Source: Balanoglossus misakiensis
Lineage: Eukaryota; Hemichordata
Assembly (NCBI GenBank): GCA_040954595.2
Contig: CM082592.2
Coordinates: 5,952,001 to 6,016,000, forward strand
Length of the DNA stretch: 64,000 nt
Direction: 5' to 3'
Both the position numbers and the translations under genes were made by a program. Below, in pieces: positions 36,508 through 48,544 of the stretch. The notes under the pieces were generated by a model. That model was not told the DNA's origin. It made no database searches and saw nothing but the letters and a program-made list of their open reading frames with translations. The first letter of the stretch is position 1, and each line of letters starts with the position of its first letter.

Positions 36508-39500
36508 ATGGCGACTTACAGTTGTGAGTCCAACTTGGATTCCGATCTATCAACCACACGAAATGTCGCCGTGTTTATTCACCGGGAGGCGGACCACAGG
36601 TATCTGTTAGTAAAATGTAGCGAAACCAAAGGATGGTGGCTTCCCCACGCGACTGTCAGTGGGGAAAAACAGACGTTCGCCGATGCCGCATCCATCGCTG
36701 TCAGGGTACGTATTAGAAAACTTACCCGGCCGGTAAAAGTGAAAACCCCACAAGTGAACGTGTCCTTGACAATCTCAATGTCAAACGAAATGTCATCGTT
36801 GTGCATGGCGTTGTGTTTCTTATGTTATTCGATCTGTAGTGGAAGAAGTGTGGTTGTACTGAAACACGCTTCTGTATAATAAAAGACACTACACTAGAAT
36901 ATAGAGCTGCCACCAAAATAGCGGAACTTTAATACTCAAATTCCTCTTCGCAGAGACGTTTATCATTACATTATCAGTCAATGACCGTGTCGGCGAGGGC
37001 TGGTCTGTAGGCTAACCATGTATCACGAATAAACAAGCTCATTTCATGAAACGTGATTGACTAAATGTATATCCGGCTTACAGTTTTGCTTTACTGGCTG
37101 TTAAATGAAGTTCAGTGATGCTAATAATTTTATTTCAAGAAACCAATTAAGGAAAATATAAAATATCATAAATATTACTTACGAGACAACAAACGAACAA
37201 ACAAACAAACAAACAAAACAACAGAACAGGTAAAAATTAGAGCAAAACATCATTATTAAAAATGACCGATGAAAATATTCAGGAAAAAACTCATTCAAAT
37301 TTATTACGATAACTTTGAGATTACTCAAAAGCAAAAAAAAAAATGGCTGACAAATATGTTTATATATGATTTAAAAATAAATGAACCATATGATTTATTT
37401 ATATATGTCAGATTGTTAAATCTATCAATCTATGTCAACTCTGTAACCCTAACACTTTACAAAGATTCTGTTACTGTTGTACCTATTTATCTTTTAATAG
37501 CTCCCATTGAGTAAATAGAAAATATAAATGATTTGATATATTTATGTGTTTTGCAGAAAAGTGGTGTTGAAGTCGAGTTGAGTGGCATACTTGGCATCTG
37601 CCATACAGGGCTACCAGAGGTTCACCGCTCGGTGTTACAAGTCCGATTCTTGGCCGTGTTGAAGCCGAGCCTGAATCGCAAGAAATCCCTCCCCCAAGGA
37701 AGCCAGTCAAAGAAAGTGGAAGTGGAGCTGGAAGACTTCGTCAAGTGGTATTCCTGGGATGAGATGCAGGAGTTAAGCGGTCAAGATCCGGGATTGCTGG
37801 GAAGAGAGCCGTTGGAATTGGCCAACTATATCAGGGAAGGTAAGGAATATTTTCTGTGACATTGAACGGAATTAACGTCTGTGTGGAACTCTGCAGGAAG
37901 TCGAACCACATAGTGATCATTGAAATGCTATGTCATTAATTGGATACTCCTGGAAGTGGGGATATGTTACTATAACTGTATTTACATATACATACATACT
38001 GGGAAGATGAAATCCTAATTTCATATTTGCCTAATTATAGCATTATGTACTTATGTTAAGTTATGATTTTATGTCTTATTCTCTTTCAGGTGGTACGGTG
38101 TATCCCCTGTCGTTTCTCAGAGAAGGTTTCATCCATTTAGTGAAGACAGCCGACCAAACGACAACTACACCATCACACACTGCACAGTTGCTTCAAGCAG
38201 CGAAATTTGGACGCAATGGTAAGCTGTGGAACGTTGTGTGTGCAACTTTCCACAAGTCAAGGTAGTTGACGTGACGTGAGGCAATATTTCCCATAATATT
38301 TCACTCAAAATGTATTCTCGACAGCACTCTTTATTTTATGGTTTTCGCCTTTTTTTTGGTTCCGCGACAGAACAAGAACTTGTACTAGAGGAGTATCTGG
38401 ATATCTGTTGGCCGTGCTTGACGATGAATAAGTCGGTCTTCACAAAACATATGACAGCGAAGGGTGTACCAGACGACCACTGCCCACATCTCTTCAGGTA
38501 AATGCCTTCCCTTTGAAAAAAAAATACGAGACAGACCAGCTCATCCTGACATTGCTGCCTGTCCGCCAACATTTTGGTATAAAATTGTTCAGATTTTAGT
38601 ATACTTTCAGCCGATACCATATTTTTTGTCAAACACAAGAAGCTAACAGTTTTAATTAAATTTAGTTGGAATAAAAATGAATTAAGGTGTGTCCTGTACA
38701 TGAAGCATCTATTGTCGAACATCACCCATCAGTCTGTTCTACCAGCACAAATCAGCAGTGTCTATGAAAATTTAAAATCTACATGTTATATTCATTTCAT
38801 GTTAACCTTTCAACTTTAACCTTTGACCTACAGAGCCTTTGACGTACACAACAGAGGCTACCTCCACTTTCATGAGTTTCTGAGTGGACTTGCGGCAATG
38901 CAGCCACACACGCCACACGGTGGGCCACCCGCTGAACAGAGATGTAAATATATTTTCCGTTTCTACGATGTGAATAATGATGGATTATTAGAATTTACTG
39001 AATTTAAGTAAGTATACAAATCTGTTTTTGTTGTTGTTGCTTATTTTCTGTTAGCCACTATAAGAGGTTGATAATGTGTGTGGTTGTACCCATCAGTAAG
39101 TTTGTATAAATGGACCAAAATATTTTTGAAGTTTAACATGGAAATAATGCAGGTATTGGGGCTGTAATGGTTTTAAAAATATGTATGTGTGACAGATAAA
39201 ATATGTGGCAGTGTATTCACTGCAGTGCACTGACTGTGCTTGTTTGTACTTCAGAGCAATGGTGTCTGACATCAGGAGAAGAAAAAACATGCAAGTCACC
39301 GACGAAGCATTGGAAAAAGATGCTGTGGCAAGTGCCAAGTAAGACGCCCTCCACTGATGGCGCCCTCTGGAGACCAGAGTCACTCTGATCTCCAGAGGGT
39401 GTCGTTCGTTTCGCTTCATGACGCCGTTGATTTTGCTCAAAGGATTCCATTTTCAAATCATGTGAAGAATAGACAGATACCATCGCTGGTGCAGATCCCT

Positions 39501-42500
39501 GAAAATACATGGATATATTGAAACTATATTTTTTTGATTCGTTATTTTTCAGGGTTTTTGGAACACAACCCAAAGCCAGCCTGGGCCTCAACGAGTTTTT
39601 GAATGCTGTTGGACAGTTGAAGTTTCGGGGAACATCTTTACTCTTGAGGCTACCCAAAGTGCCTGTGAAGTTGAATGAGTGAGTTGTGAACTTTGATCGT
39701 CACAAAAACTGCTTTCACACATTATTGAGAAAATTGTTTTTTGAACACACCTTGATTTGCGTATTGCATATGTATACATTATTGTACTATGTCTATCCTA
39801 GTTTGGCTTGGCAAATATTTGTCTGCATCAAAAAAGCTTTTGTTTTCCTGCGGATGTGAACAGTTTTGCAGATTCAGTTGACACGGAAGAGGATTTACCG
39901 AACGAGACGGAGAAGCGAAAGCGAAAACTCAAGGCGTCTCACCTCAACAAGAGTGGAAAGTTCACTTTGGTGTCCGTGGACATGAATGCCGATGGTAAGA
40001 TAACATGGCCATGCGGAATATTTGGTTACGATTTTGCCTCTGAGGATGCAGATGCGTGACGAGATTAGACAGACAGCAAATTGTTTCATGCGCATTAAAA
40101 ATTCATTGGAAAATGCAGCATATTACGTGTAGTTTGTTATGCCTGCCATATGGACAGCTTCGTTGCGCCCTCATATTGATGGTTGTGAATGTCGGGCTGA
40201 CATTGTGGATTTCTCGGCAGGCGTAGACAGCAGTGAATCAGACAGTGGGTTGATGATGAAACCGGGTCGAATACAACCCAAATACGAACTAGCTATCCAC
40301 TCGGTGAAGGTGAGACGCAGTGGAACGCTTTCCGACGTCAGCGCCGTATGGGATATTCAAGGTAATATGTTGGTTAATGGAAATCTGATGTTTAGACAGT
40401 ATGGCAGTTGGGAATTGCGTGCATGCATGCAGACGCAATATGCCATTATTTGACTTGCACAGTATGTTGTTTTTAATAGACAGGATATGAAATATGTAAG
40501 CGATCCCAAGTCATTTTCCTAATCTGTCATTCCCAAATAATACTTTAGAGTTGATTCCCTTTAAATTTTCGTGTCCTTGAACTGCCCAAATTTGCCAGAA
40601 GCCATGACTGAGATTGAATCCCTGAAAAAACTGGGGAAAATGTGGTTTATACTGATGTATACACATGTATATTCTTTCCATGGTCTCCACACGATCCAGG
40701 GACGTCAGCAGTAACCAAATCAACCAAGTCAACACTGTCAGACGTTGATGACCTTGACAGTGATAAAAGCAGATTTCAGAGGACCACGTCTGTGGATGCC
40801 TTCAATCTTGTAAGTATAAGCACCTCTGATGTCATGTTATTCGCAGAATTACCAGAGCTAGTGTCTTTAATTGTACATCTAATACAGAGGAGATATTGTC
40901 CAAGATGGTCGTGGACGATGTGATACATGATATCACTGGACACCATTCAATATGAAAAGTGAGGGAAAACTGATTGCAAACTTATTAAGCAAAAAAAATC
41001 ACCACTTTGAACATTCATTTACATGAAGAACATTTGACGTTTGCCCTGTCAGTGGCTAATATATTCCTATTAGATTTTCCATCACTGTCTGTAAGGAGTG
41101 CATATTTTGAGAAAGTCATTTCTCCATTCTCTCGCTACAGAGGTCACATCCCAACGAAATGTTGACTGGTCTGCGGTATTTCGAGAGAGCAATAAAAGGG
41201 GACGCACCCGAACAGACAAAACAACCACTAAGTTGGGGAGCTGTAGATAGAGGTGCCCTAGCTCGGTGTCTATTAGCAATATGTCGTGAAGCGAAAGAAG
41301 TTTTTGCAGCTGAATCAAGATTGCTCAGGCTCAGTGCACCTACGTATATATTAGGTCAGTTCAACTTTTTTGAGTTTTTGTAAAATTTGATACTGTAATA
41401 CTTTCATGCACAATAACATAAGGTGATTCGAATACATGTAAAAATATTTCATTTTATTCACAGGTGACATCCATGGGAATTTCCATGACTTGGTTTGTTT
41501 TGAAAAAGTGCTGTGGCGAATGGGGCCTTTACTGACGCCTGCAAATTTCTTATTCCTTGGAGATTACGTAGACAGGGGAGAGCATGGCCTAGAGGTTTGT
41601 TGTCCTCTCTTTTGCTACACCTCATTCGAATCCGTTGTGTTAGCGTGAATCTACAAAGATAACTGTCTTTTGTATACTCACTGAAATATTCCATGATTTC
41701 CATCTTTTCCAGGTGGTGGCATACCTTTTCGCCCAGAAGCTTCTGGCTCCGAGTAAATTTTTTCTCATCCGTGGAAATCATGAAGTGAGGACTGTGCAAG
41801 TCATGTTCAATTTTCAAAGGTAGATGTGCTTCGTATCTACATACTACAGTAATCTTGCAGTGTGAATATATATATATATATGAGACACATTTGAGCTCTA
41901 TGTGACTTTTGGCTATTTTACAGTACATATACTGTTTACCACCTCCAGTTTCTTGACTGCCTTGCCAAAGCACAATGAAACACCAGATGTCTGTAGGTGT
42001 GTTATCCTTCTGTGACATCATTTATGTTGTTTATTTTACAGAGAATGTGAAGGAAAGTTTGGCCCGACTGTTGGCACACAACTTTGGGAGTCTGTCAATG
42101 ACTGCTTCGATGCAATGCCACTGGCTGCAGTAGTTGATGAGAAGGTATTTGTCCATTACTCAGTTTGCAAGGGTGTCAGAAACGATGCCGATTTGGTTTT
42201 TAATTTCAAGTAATTAATAAGATATTGTTATGTTCTTTGATGCTTGACTTTTTTTCCCAGATTTTCTGTGTGCATGGTGGTATTCCTGATGCAAAACTGT
42301 ATACCGGAGGGGGCTGTTTCTCCAGCATCGAAAAAATCCAGAAACCATTGAGAGATCCGGAGCACCAAAGTCCGCTGGCGTGGGAATTAATGTGGAATGA
42401 TCCAGTCAGGTAAGTCCCCTGCCCCCCTCCTTTACACCTAGGGCACTTAATCCATGGGTGTACAGTACACTTGTGTTGTTTGAATACCGTTGTGTTGCAG

Positions 42501-43251
42501 GTGTGCTGATTTTTGGCGGGAACAGTAGCATGATCGACATTTCAGAAAAATTGTATCTTCTGAATATTAGGCAGCTTCAACTTGGCATTGCAGGATGTCT
42601 AAATGGATCACATGCCAGTGAAAGTCCAATATTTTGTCCAGTATCTGCAGAGGAAGAATCAGCATCCAGATTTTTTGTGTTCTAGGTCCGAGGATCAAGG
42701 CCCTGAATACATCAAAGAACTAGAGGATCATGGGGGTTTTGCCAGCAACAAAAGGAGGGGAACAGCGCACGTATTCAGTTGTAGTGCCTTGGAAAACTTC
42801 CTGGAAGAGAATAATCTGTCGCATGTCATACGTGCTCACGAAGTACAACAAGTAGGATTTCAGGTAAATGCTGGTGCTGCATTATTTAATGTTTTTGCAA
42901 CATACTACCATTCAGGGGATGAATTGCAATGGTGAGATCACAAAACTACTTGATTTTTTGTGTAAAATTTGAGAAATTCACTCATACATATATTCCTTTA
43001 CTGTGGATATAACATTGAGTTCACCACAAGGAAACATTGAGTGGGGACATCATAGAAGGGCACTGACTTGCATTGGGAGCCTCAGTACCATTGGCGCTAT
43101 TTTTTCTTTCATGGTTGTCTTGTAGGTACAGCAACGGGGCAAGTTACTGACTGTGTTCTCATCGTCCCATTACTGTGGGGGTGGCAATGATGCTGCGTGT
43201 ATCCTTGCTGATCGGTGTAAACTGAGGACTATCAGACTAGACACGACTTGA
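36508..43251 (+). CDS. Nudix-like / EF-hand / PPP-family Ser/Thr phosphatase fusion protein, 17 exons
   Basis: Exons 36508-36705, 37557-37839, 38090-38218, 38371-38497, 38834-39007, 39255-39338, 39553-39678, 39864-39994, 40221-40361, 40700-40809, 41141-41354, 41464-41594, 41713-41819, 42042-42144, 42261-42409, 42686-42863 and 43126-43251 splice in frame to 836 residues. Residues 15-140 look like a Nudix fold ([20 protein letters not shown], then SGVEVEL), but the catalytic REUxEE helix is missing. Residues 203-375 form an EF-hand module: loop 249-260 ([12 protein letters not shown], atypical) and loop 291-302 ([12 protein letters not shown], canonical). Residues 375-510 are a polar linker. 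Residues 570-836 are a complete PPP catalytic domain: GDIHG (D574, H576), GDYVDRG (D606), RGNHE (N638, H639), H691, H787 and SSHYCGG. The inference is a calcium-responsive phosphatase with a pseudo-Nudix ligand domain. PPEF/rdgC also pairs PPP with EF-hands, but there they are C-terminal and no Nudix domain is present. The first exon's ATG begins the Nudix region. Confidence 0.88.
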
Positions 43252-45034
43252 CACTCGAGTGTCAGAAAAACAAAACAACCCGAGGGAGGTATCTATCAAA
43301 ATTGATTACTGAATTTCAGATATTTGGCGACTTTCTTTGAAGTGAAGAGCAGATGAGCAAATATCAAAGGATTTTTTTTACTTGCATTTTACGTGGAAAC
43401 GATATTCAGCTGCCTTCAAAGAGACATTCACAAATTCTACAGTTTTTGGAATATGTGTAATTTCAGAGATGCACTCCGTAAATGTTGTTGTATGGTGCTT
43501 TCTGTATATAAATTATACAATTGAAATATGTCATTCGCTGCTGAACTTTGACATATTGTGAGGTCAAAGGGCAAATCAGCCACTTGTCCTATGCACTGCC
43601 ATCTTTGCATATGCAAATTTGTTTGTGTGATAAATTTTGAATGAGTACAGTACTTGATTTTGAGTGCATCATGAATTTCATTTTTTTGTACAGCCTGTTG
43701 ATAGAGACTTCACGTATCATGGTAAGGATTTGATCAATCATGTGATGTTTATTTATACGCACAAAAATGATTGCTTTTGCCTGAAATATTCCAGTTTTGC
43801 TCATGCAAATTTGTGCTGATTGTTAATTAGCATAGTCAGATGTAAAGTTTTGCAAATATTTTGAAATATTTGAGAGTGGATGTTGTCTTTATACATAGCC
43901 CCCCTATACCCCCACCGGTATTGAATAATTTCCAGTTCTTAAGTATATTCCTGGTGTTTGGGTGACTTGCACACAGTGGCTGGAATTTGCAATGTCACTA
44001 AGGCCATTTTAGACCTCCTTGTGTGGTTGGCCAAAATTGACGAAACCCTTCATAGTGTAATGCCTTTTGAACATCCGACCCATCACAGTTTGGCTCTGCC
44101 ATATCGTTTCCCTGTATGTGGATAAAACATGACAACAGAAATGTGTAAGGGAGAGCAGGAAGTGTGTATAGTTCCAAATTGTCTCGCAGAGTGATGCAAT
44201 TATACTGATTATGTACAAATTGCAACAACGCACAGCATTGATTTTTCATCAACAGAAACTGAAATTCAGCTGGCAACAACTTCACATGCAAACTCTATAG
44301 CGTACAACTTTGGAAAAAAAAACTAAAGACATGTCTTTGCCAACTTTCTAATTTCTATAACATGGTATCTTTATTGCTAAAAGATGATGTGTGCATATTG
44401 TAACCACTACGGTGGACGATACCCACACTCCTCTGCTAAGTCGACAGTAGAGCAGATTATGTTAGCAGAGCAGATTAACTCAGCAGAGCAGGCCGACAGC
44501 AAAGCAGGTATCGTCCACCGTAAACCACAGTATATTATCAAGCTGTGTTGAAAGATTTACAAAATTAGACAAAAAACATAGTTGTTTTTATTCTGTATAC
44601 ACTTTGTATTGCCGTCATTTTGATAACATTTCACCATGGGCAGCATGTGTTGTTTGCGTGGTAGTGAAGTGTCTGTGCGCAAGCTCTCGTGTTTTGAATT
44701 TTGTGATTTTTTTCCCGCGAACAGATTGTAAAGTCAGTCACCATGACAACATCTGTAGATGTTGTTAAGGCAACGCGTAAAGTTTCAGGATCATGCCCAT
44801 TGTAAACTGATTTTTTCTCTCTCGGAAAGTTATATTTTTGCAGGTGTCTCATTATATGTACATTGTAAAAATCTGAGTAAAGTTCATATTTATGATAATT
44901 TTCATTGTATTCCTTGCCTTTGCATGTTAACAGATTTTGTGTAGTTTCAATATTGCCCATATTTTGGGGGCGAAGGAGACTTGCAATGAGAAACAAACGA
45001 AAACCAAGCTCGCCCCAATGAACAAAAAATATCA
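43252..45034. other. convergent 3' flanks, no exon seen
   Basis: Between the phosphatase fusion gene (+) and sulfotransferase copy 1 (-). Contains a short TA-flanked element at 44410 and a minus-strand AATAAA at 44587-44592, which may end the sulfotransferase transcript. Confidence 0.45.
44410..44520. mobile_element. 111-bp MITE with 14-bp perfect inverted ends and TA target
   Basis: Begins CGGTGGACGATACC and ends with the exact inverse, with TA on both sides (44408-44409 and 44521-44522), as for Tc1/mariner-type targets. The interior is built of a repeated GCAGAGCAGATTA-like unit. Non-coding. Confidence 0.8.
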
Positions 45035-47790
45035 CTAGGCGTTCGATATCAATTCGGACGGATAAGAGTAACCAAATAATTTAAAATCCCACTCGTAAAT
45101 GTTATAAAGTTGTATGAGTATAGCCAGTGGAATCGATTTGTAATATTTTTTGTAAGTTGAAAAGTCTGAACTGTTTGTGAAGTGTGTTCCCACGGTTGGA
45201 AACTTGATCCTTTCGTCCTGACCGATGAGGTACAAGACATATTCCGCATCTTCGGCCATGGTTTCGAATTTTCCGATGAAATCGTAGGGGACGCTGCACG
45301 GACCGCACAGGTGGTACATTGGTGTCCAGTGCGCGTCTGCCCAGGCACCCCTGCGCGTGTCGCTCACCAAGTACTCGACGAACTCGCGAAACGTTGGCGG
45401 GCCTTCGCCGAGCGTTCCGTCGGGCCCTTTTTCTCGGAACATCCTGACGGCGTTGTCGTATCTCTCGAAGTATCCATCGCCGGCCTGCCGGTTTTCAAAC
45501 TTGTCCCGGTAGGCGGACAGTATTCTTTGGAAGGGGTGTCGCACAAACAGGAATCTGAACTGCAGGCTTCTTTCCAAGATGGCGTCGAACACCAGACTTC
45601 CATGGAAACTACCGAGGTTGCTGTACTGGTTCTTGAAGTGTACGAAGTCGTGACTTAAGCCGTCGGTGGAGTTGACTTTTCCGTCTAGGACCAGAAGCAC
45701 CTTCTTCCAGCTTGTACAGCCAATTTTAGGTATCATGCAGTACATTAGCAAGTTCTTGTAATTTACCAAGAGAAGGTATTTATGTATTCTATCGTTATAT
45801 TGATTTGACATCCTCATCTTCTCGCACATTTTCTTCAAACGCACGAGTCTGTACTGCGCTTCGACTTCTTTTGGTTTATATTTCCCTGTTACATTTCTTT
45901 TCTTCTGCAAATTTAAGAATTATAAAAGGAACATGTTAAGGATGTAAAATTGAAAGTATTGTCATTTCTTTTTATTGTGGATATTTGCTTTCTCCTTTTT
46001 TAGTCTATGGGCAAAACATTTATCGAAGTTTATCTCAAAATAGAGCACGGTGACCATACGATTTTATTTGAACACTGGATGAAATTCTATTTTACTGAGC
46101 TATGTGTAATTTTACGTGAAAATGACAAAAGTGAGTTTTCCAGCAATTCTCAATATACATGTATCTATGGGAAGAGACATGCGCACATGTCAAGTTCGCG
46201 CGGTTTACCTGTTTAGTTCTGCGCGTATATTTAAGTCACTCAGAATTCCTTACAATTTTAGATTATTTTGCATACTCTCAGGACTATCTACATTTCATCT
46301 TTAAGAAAACAGATCACATTTCATCTTTTAAAAGATAAAATAGCCGGTCAGGTGATAAATGCTCTTACCCAAGCTCTCACTTCGGGAAATATTTTGCCTG
46401 TGTCCAAAGCAGTATTCATAAACAGCTTATCATTCCTAGAAAGTTTAGTCATAAGTTCACCGCCGCGACGGTATGATGGCCGTATCGCTTTGCTAGTGTT
46501 TTGCCTATACCGAGGCATTGGGATACGTTGGTTTTGTAGTTGAACTATTGGTCCGCCAGATCGCTTGGCGGTGATTTTGTCCTGTCCAAATTGTACATTT
46601 TGCTGCGATGGGTTGAATTTCCCGTATGAGTAGCGCATTGACTTCGCATCCCAATGCTTCTTTTCATCTTTGCTGAGAATGTGTGGTTTCTGAAGGCGAG
46701 TTTCAAATGGTAGAGTTTTATTGTGAAATTTGTGGCGTTCATCTTGAACGCGAGACTGCTCAGGATCATTAAGGCTTTCGGGAAATGGTTTTAGATGTTC
46801 ATTCAACCCTGGCCGTGTTTCGCCTTTCCTGGCTCCCAGTCCCGCAATGGAAAATGTTCCGAGGCGTCGATTTCTGTCTATTCCAACTGCACTCGTGTGG
46901 TTTCGACTCTTGAACTGTAAAGTTTGGTTATTTAGAGACCTTGTCCCGTGCAAACCAAATATTGTTCTTGATTTTTCCTCAGTGATATTTTTGGAGGCAT
47001 GATGAACTTCATTTTGAACTTGCTTCAAATATTGGTCACTTTCCTCGTCGCGTTCACTTCCTTGCTGGCCTTGGCGAGGTTGCACCTGTTTAAAACTCGT
47101 CCAACGAACATTCCTTCTTGGACCGCGAGGCACTGGAAAGTGTTGAATGATAACCACCTGTTGCTGCTCCCGTGATAACACGCTCAACTCGCTGGCATCG
47201 TCACCATCGACACTGTCCACGTACACCGCCTTGCTACCAGCGTCGCTTTCCGCGAAGTACCCATCGTTCCTTCCAAATCGTCGCTCGCCTTGCCGATGCC
47301 GTCCATGATCAAAGTAATGAATGCTTGAAGAAGGGTCTTGTGGTCGTTTGCCTTGCCGTCTGCGGTACCCGACTTCATTTACCGTCTCTGTGTAAATGGA
47401 AACTGAAAGAGGCAGCGATACGTAAATTCTACACCAAATTTCGTCGCTCATTGATTTTTTGATACTTTTCTTCAGTAAATTCTGCGTGAAGATTTCCAGT
47501 AAACTCTCAGGTTGAACTTGTTCGCTCTTTAATGGCCCTAGGCAACTGCAACATAGGTTGTGTACGTTCACGAAAGAAGCCGAAAATTTGAGAAACCGTT
47601 CCTTACCTGTTCCGGGAGACCTGCATATGGTGTACACGAGTTGTATGGACCAAGTCACCACAACGACCACTCCCACGACAAAGAAATATACCTCCAGTAA
47701 TTTCCGGACTCTCATACTGTGTATCTGGCGATTAATGGAATAGACGTAGCTTGGTCCTTGGAAATAGAAGAGTTTTGTAGCTTTGGACAT
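45035..47790 (-). CDS. HNK-1-type carbohydrate sulfotransferase (CHST8-14 group), tandem copy 1
   Basis: Exons 47790-47607, 47387-46369 and 45904-45035 give 690 residues. It is a type II Golgi membrane protein: cytosolic tail, hydrophobic anchor VYFFVVGVVVVVTWSIQLVY (about residues 34-53), a very long polar stem (about 60-400) encoded by one 1-kb exon, and a catalytic domain in the last exon. Known family role: transfer of sulfate from PAPS to GalNAc, GlcA or related sugars of glycoproteins and proteoglycans. The 5'-phosphosulfate loop is IPKIGCTSWK (near 459-468) and the 3'-phosphate site is RHPFQRILSAYRDKF (523-537); CGPC, DFIGKFETM and the WDFKLFGY end follow. Start uncertain: the ATG at 47715 (MRVRKLLEVYF) aligns with copy 2 and would give 665 residues. 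The donor of exon 2 could also be GAA|GTGAGA, 12 nt earlier, in the same phase. The acceptor substrate cannot be read from sequence. Confidence 0.88.
45936..46215. repeat. dispersed repeat in intron 2 of sulfotransferase copy 1
   Basis: The left part (TTAAGGATGT, then AAAATTGAAAGTATTGTCAT) matches 57796-57890. The right part (GTGAGTTTTC..AGCAAT..GGGAAGAGAC..GCGGTTTACCT) matches 21130-21260. This copy therefore links both fragments and may be the fullest of one repeat family. No ORF or terminal inverted repeat recognised. Confidence 0.55.
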
Positions 47791-48544
47791 TTTTCGGTTG
47801 TGTACTAGGATGTTACTTGTACCAATGGGCTTTATTAGACAAAAAAATGTGCAGAAAATGGCAGTTTCACTTGGACAGGTTTAGGTAGAGCCCAATAGGG
47901 TGTGCGCCAGTATGCTTGTGAAGTGTGTTTGGAGCGGAAAAAGTACTTCTCTTACCTGTTACGCATTCCTTCTTCTGAGCGTACCACTAGTTGTCTTTTC
48001 TTTCTTTATGACGGAGCAATTGCCTCTTCGAGATTTGAAATCTTTATATTCGTTTAGACTATACTATCTATAGGATATAATTACGCGGATGTTACAGGAG
48101 TGACGACCGAATCCGAGTCGAACATATGAATTCAAATGAAGTAATTGTAATCTGGATCGCGTATGGCATTAAATGAAACTCGCTGTCACGGTATTTGGAC
48201 GATTCACTTAACGTAAGAGGGTTGCCAACAATAGAAAAAAAATGCAATATGAAAACATTCCATATGAGAATATCTTACCGAATTTGTGAAACCGGGTATC
48301 AGGGTAGCACCCCCTGTCCGACCACCCGGACATTGTTAGCGCGCTGTTCTGACCTTTATTTTATATAATTGAATGCTTTACTTATGTCTTTATTCAAACA
48401 AACACTAACAAAAACAATCTTGCTGATCTTGTTTTGTATTGATTCCGTAAACTCAGTACAAATGAACCACTTTATTTTCTAATGTTATACATGTATAAAT
48501 ATTTCATGAAAGGACGTGTACAACGAAAATTATAAAAAACACTG
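47791..48544. other. intergenic between the two sulfotransferases
   Basis: Promoter side of copy 1 and 3' UTR of copy 2. A minus-strand AATAAA lies at 48471-48476, 69 nt past the copy 2 stop codon, and is a good candidate poly(A) signal. No other feature seen. Confidence 0.5.
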
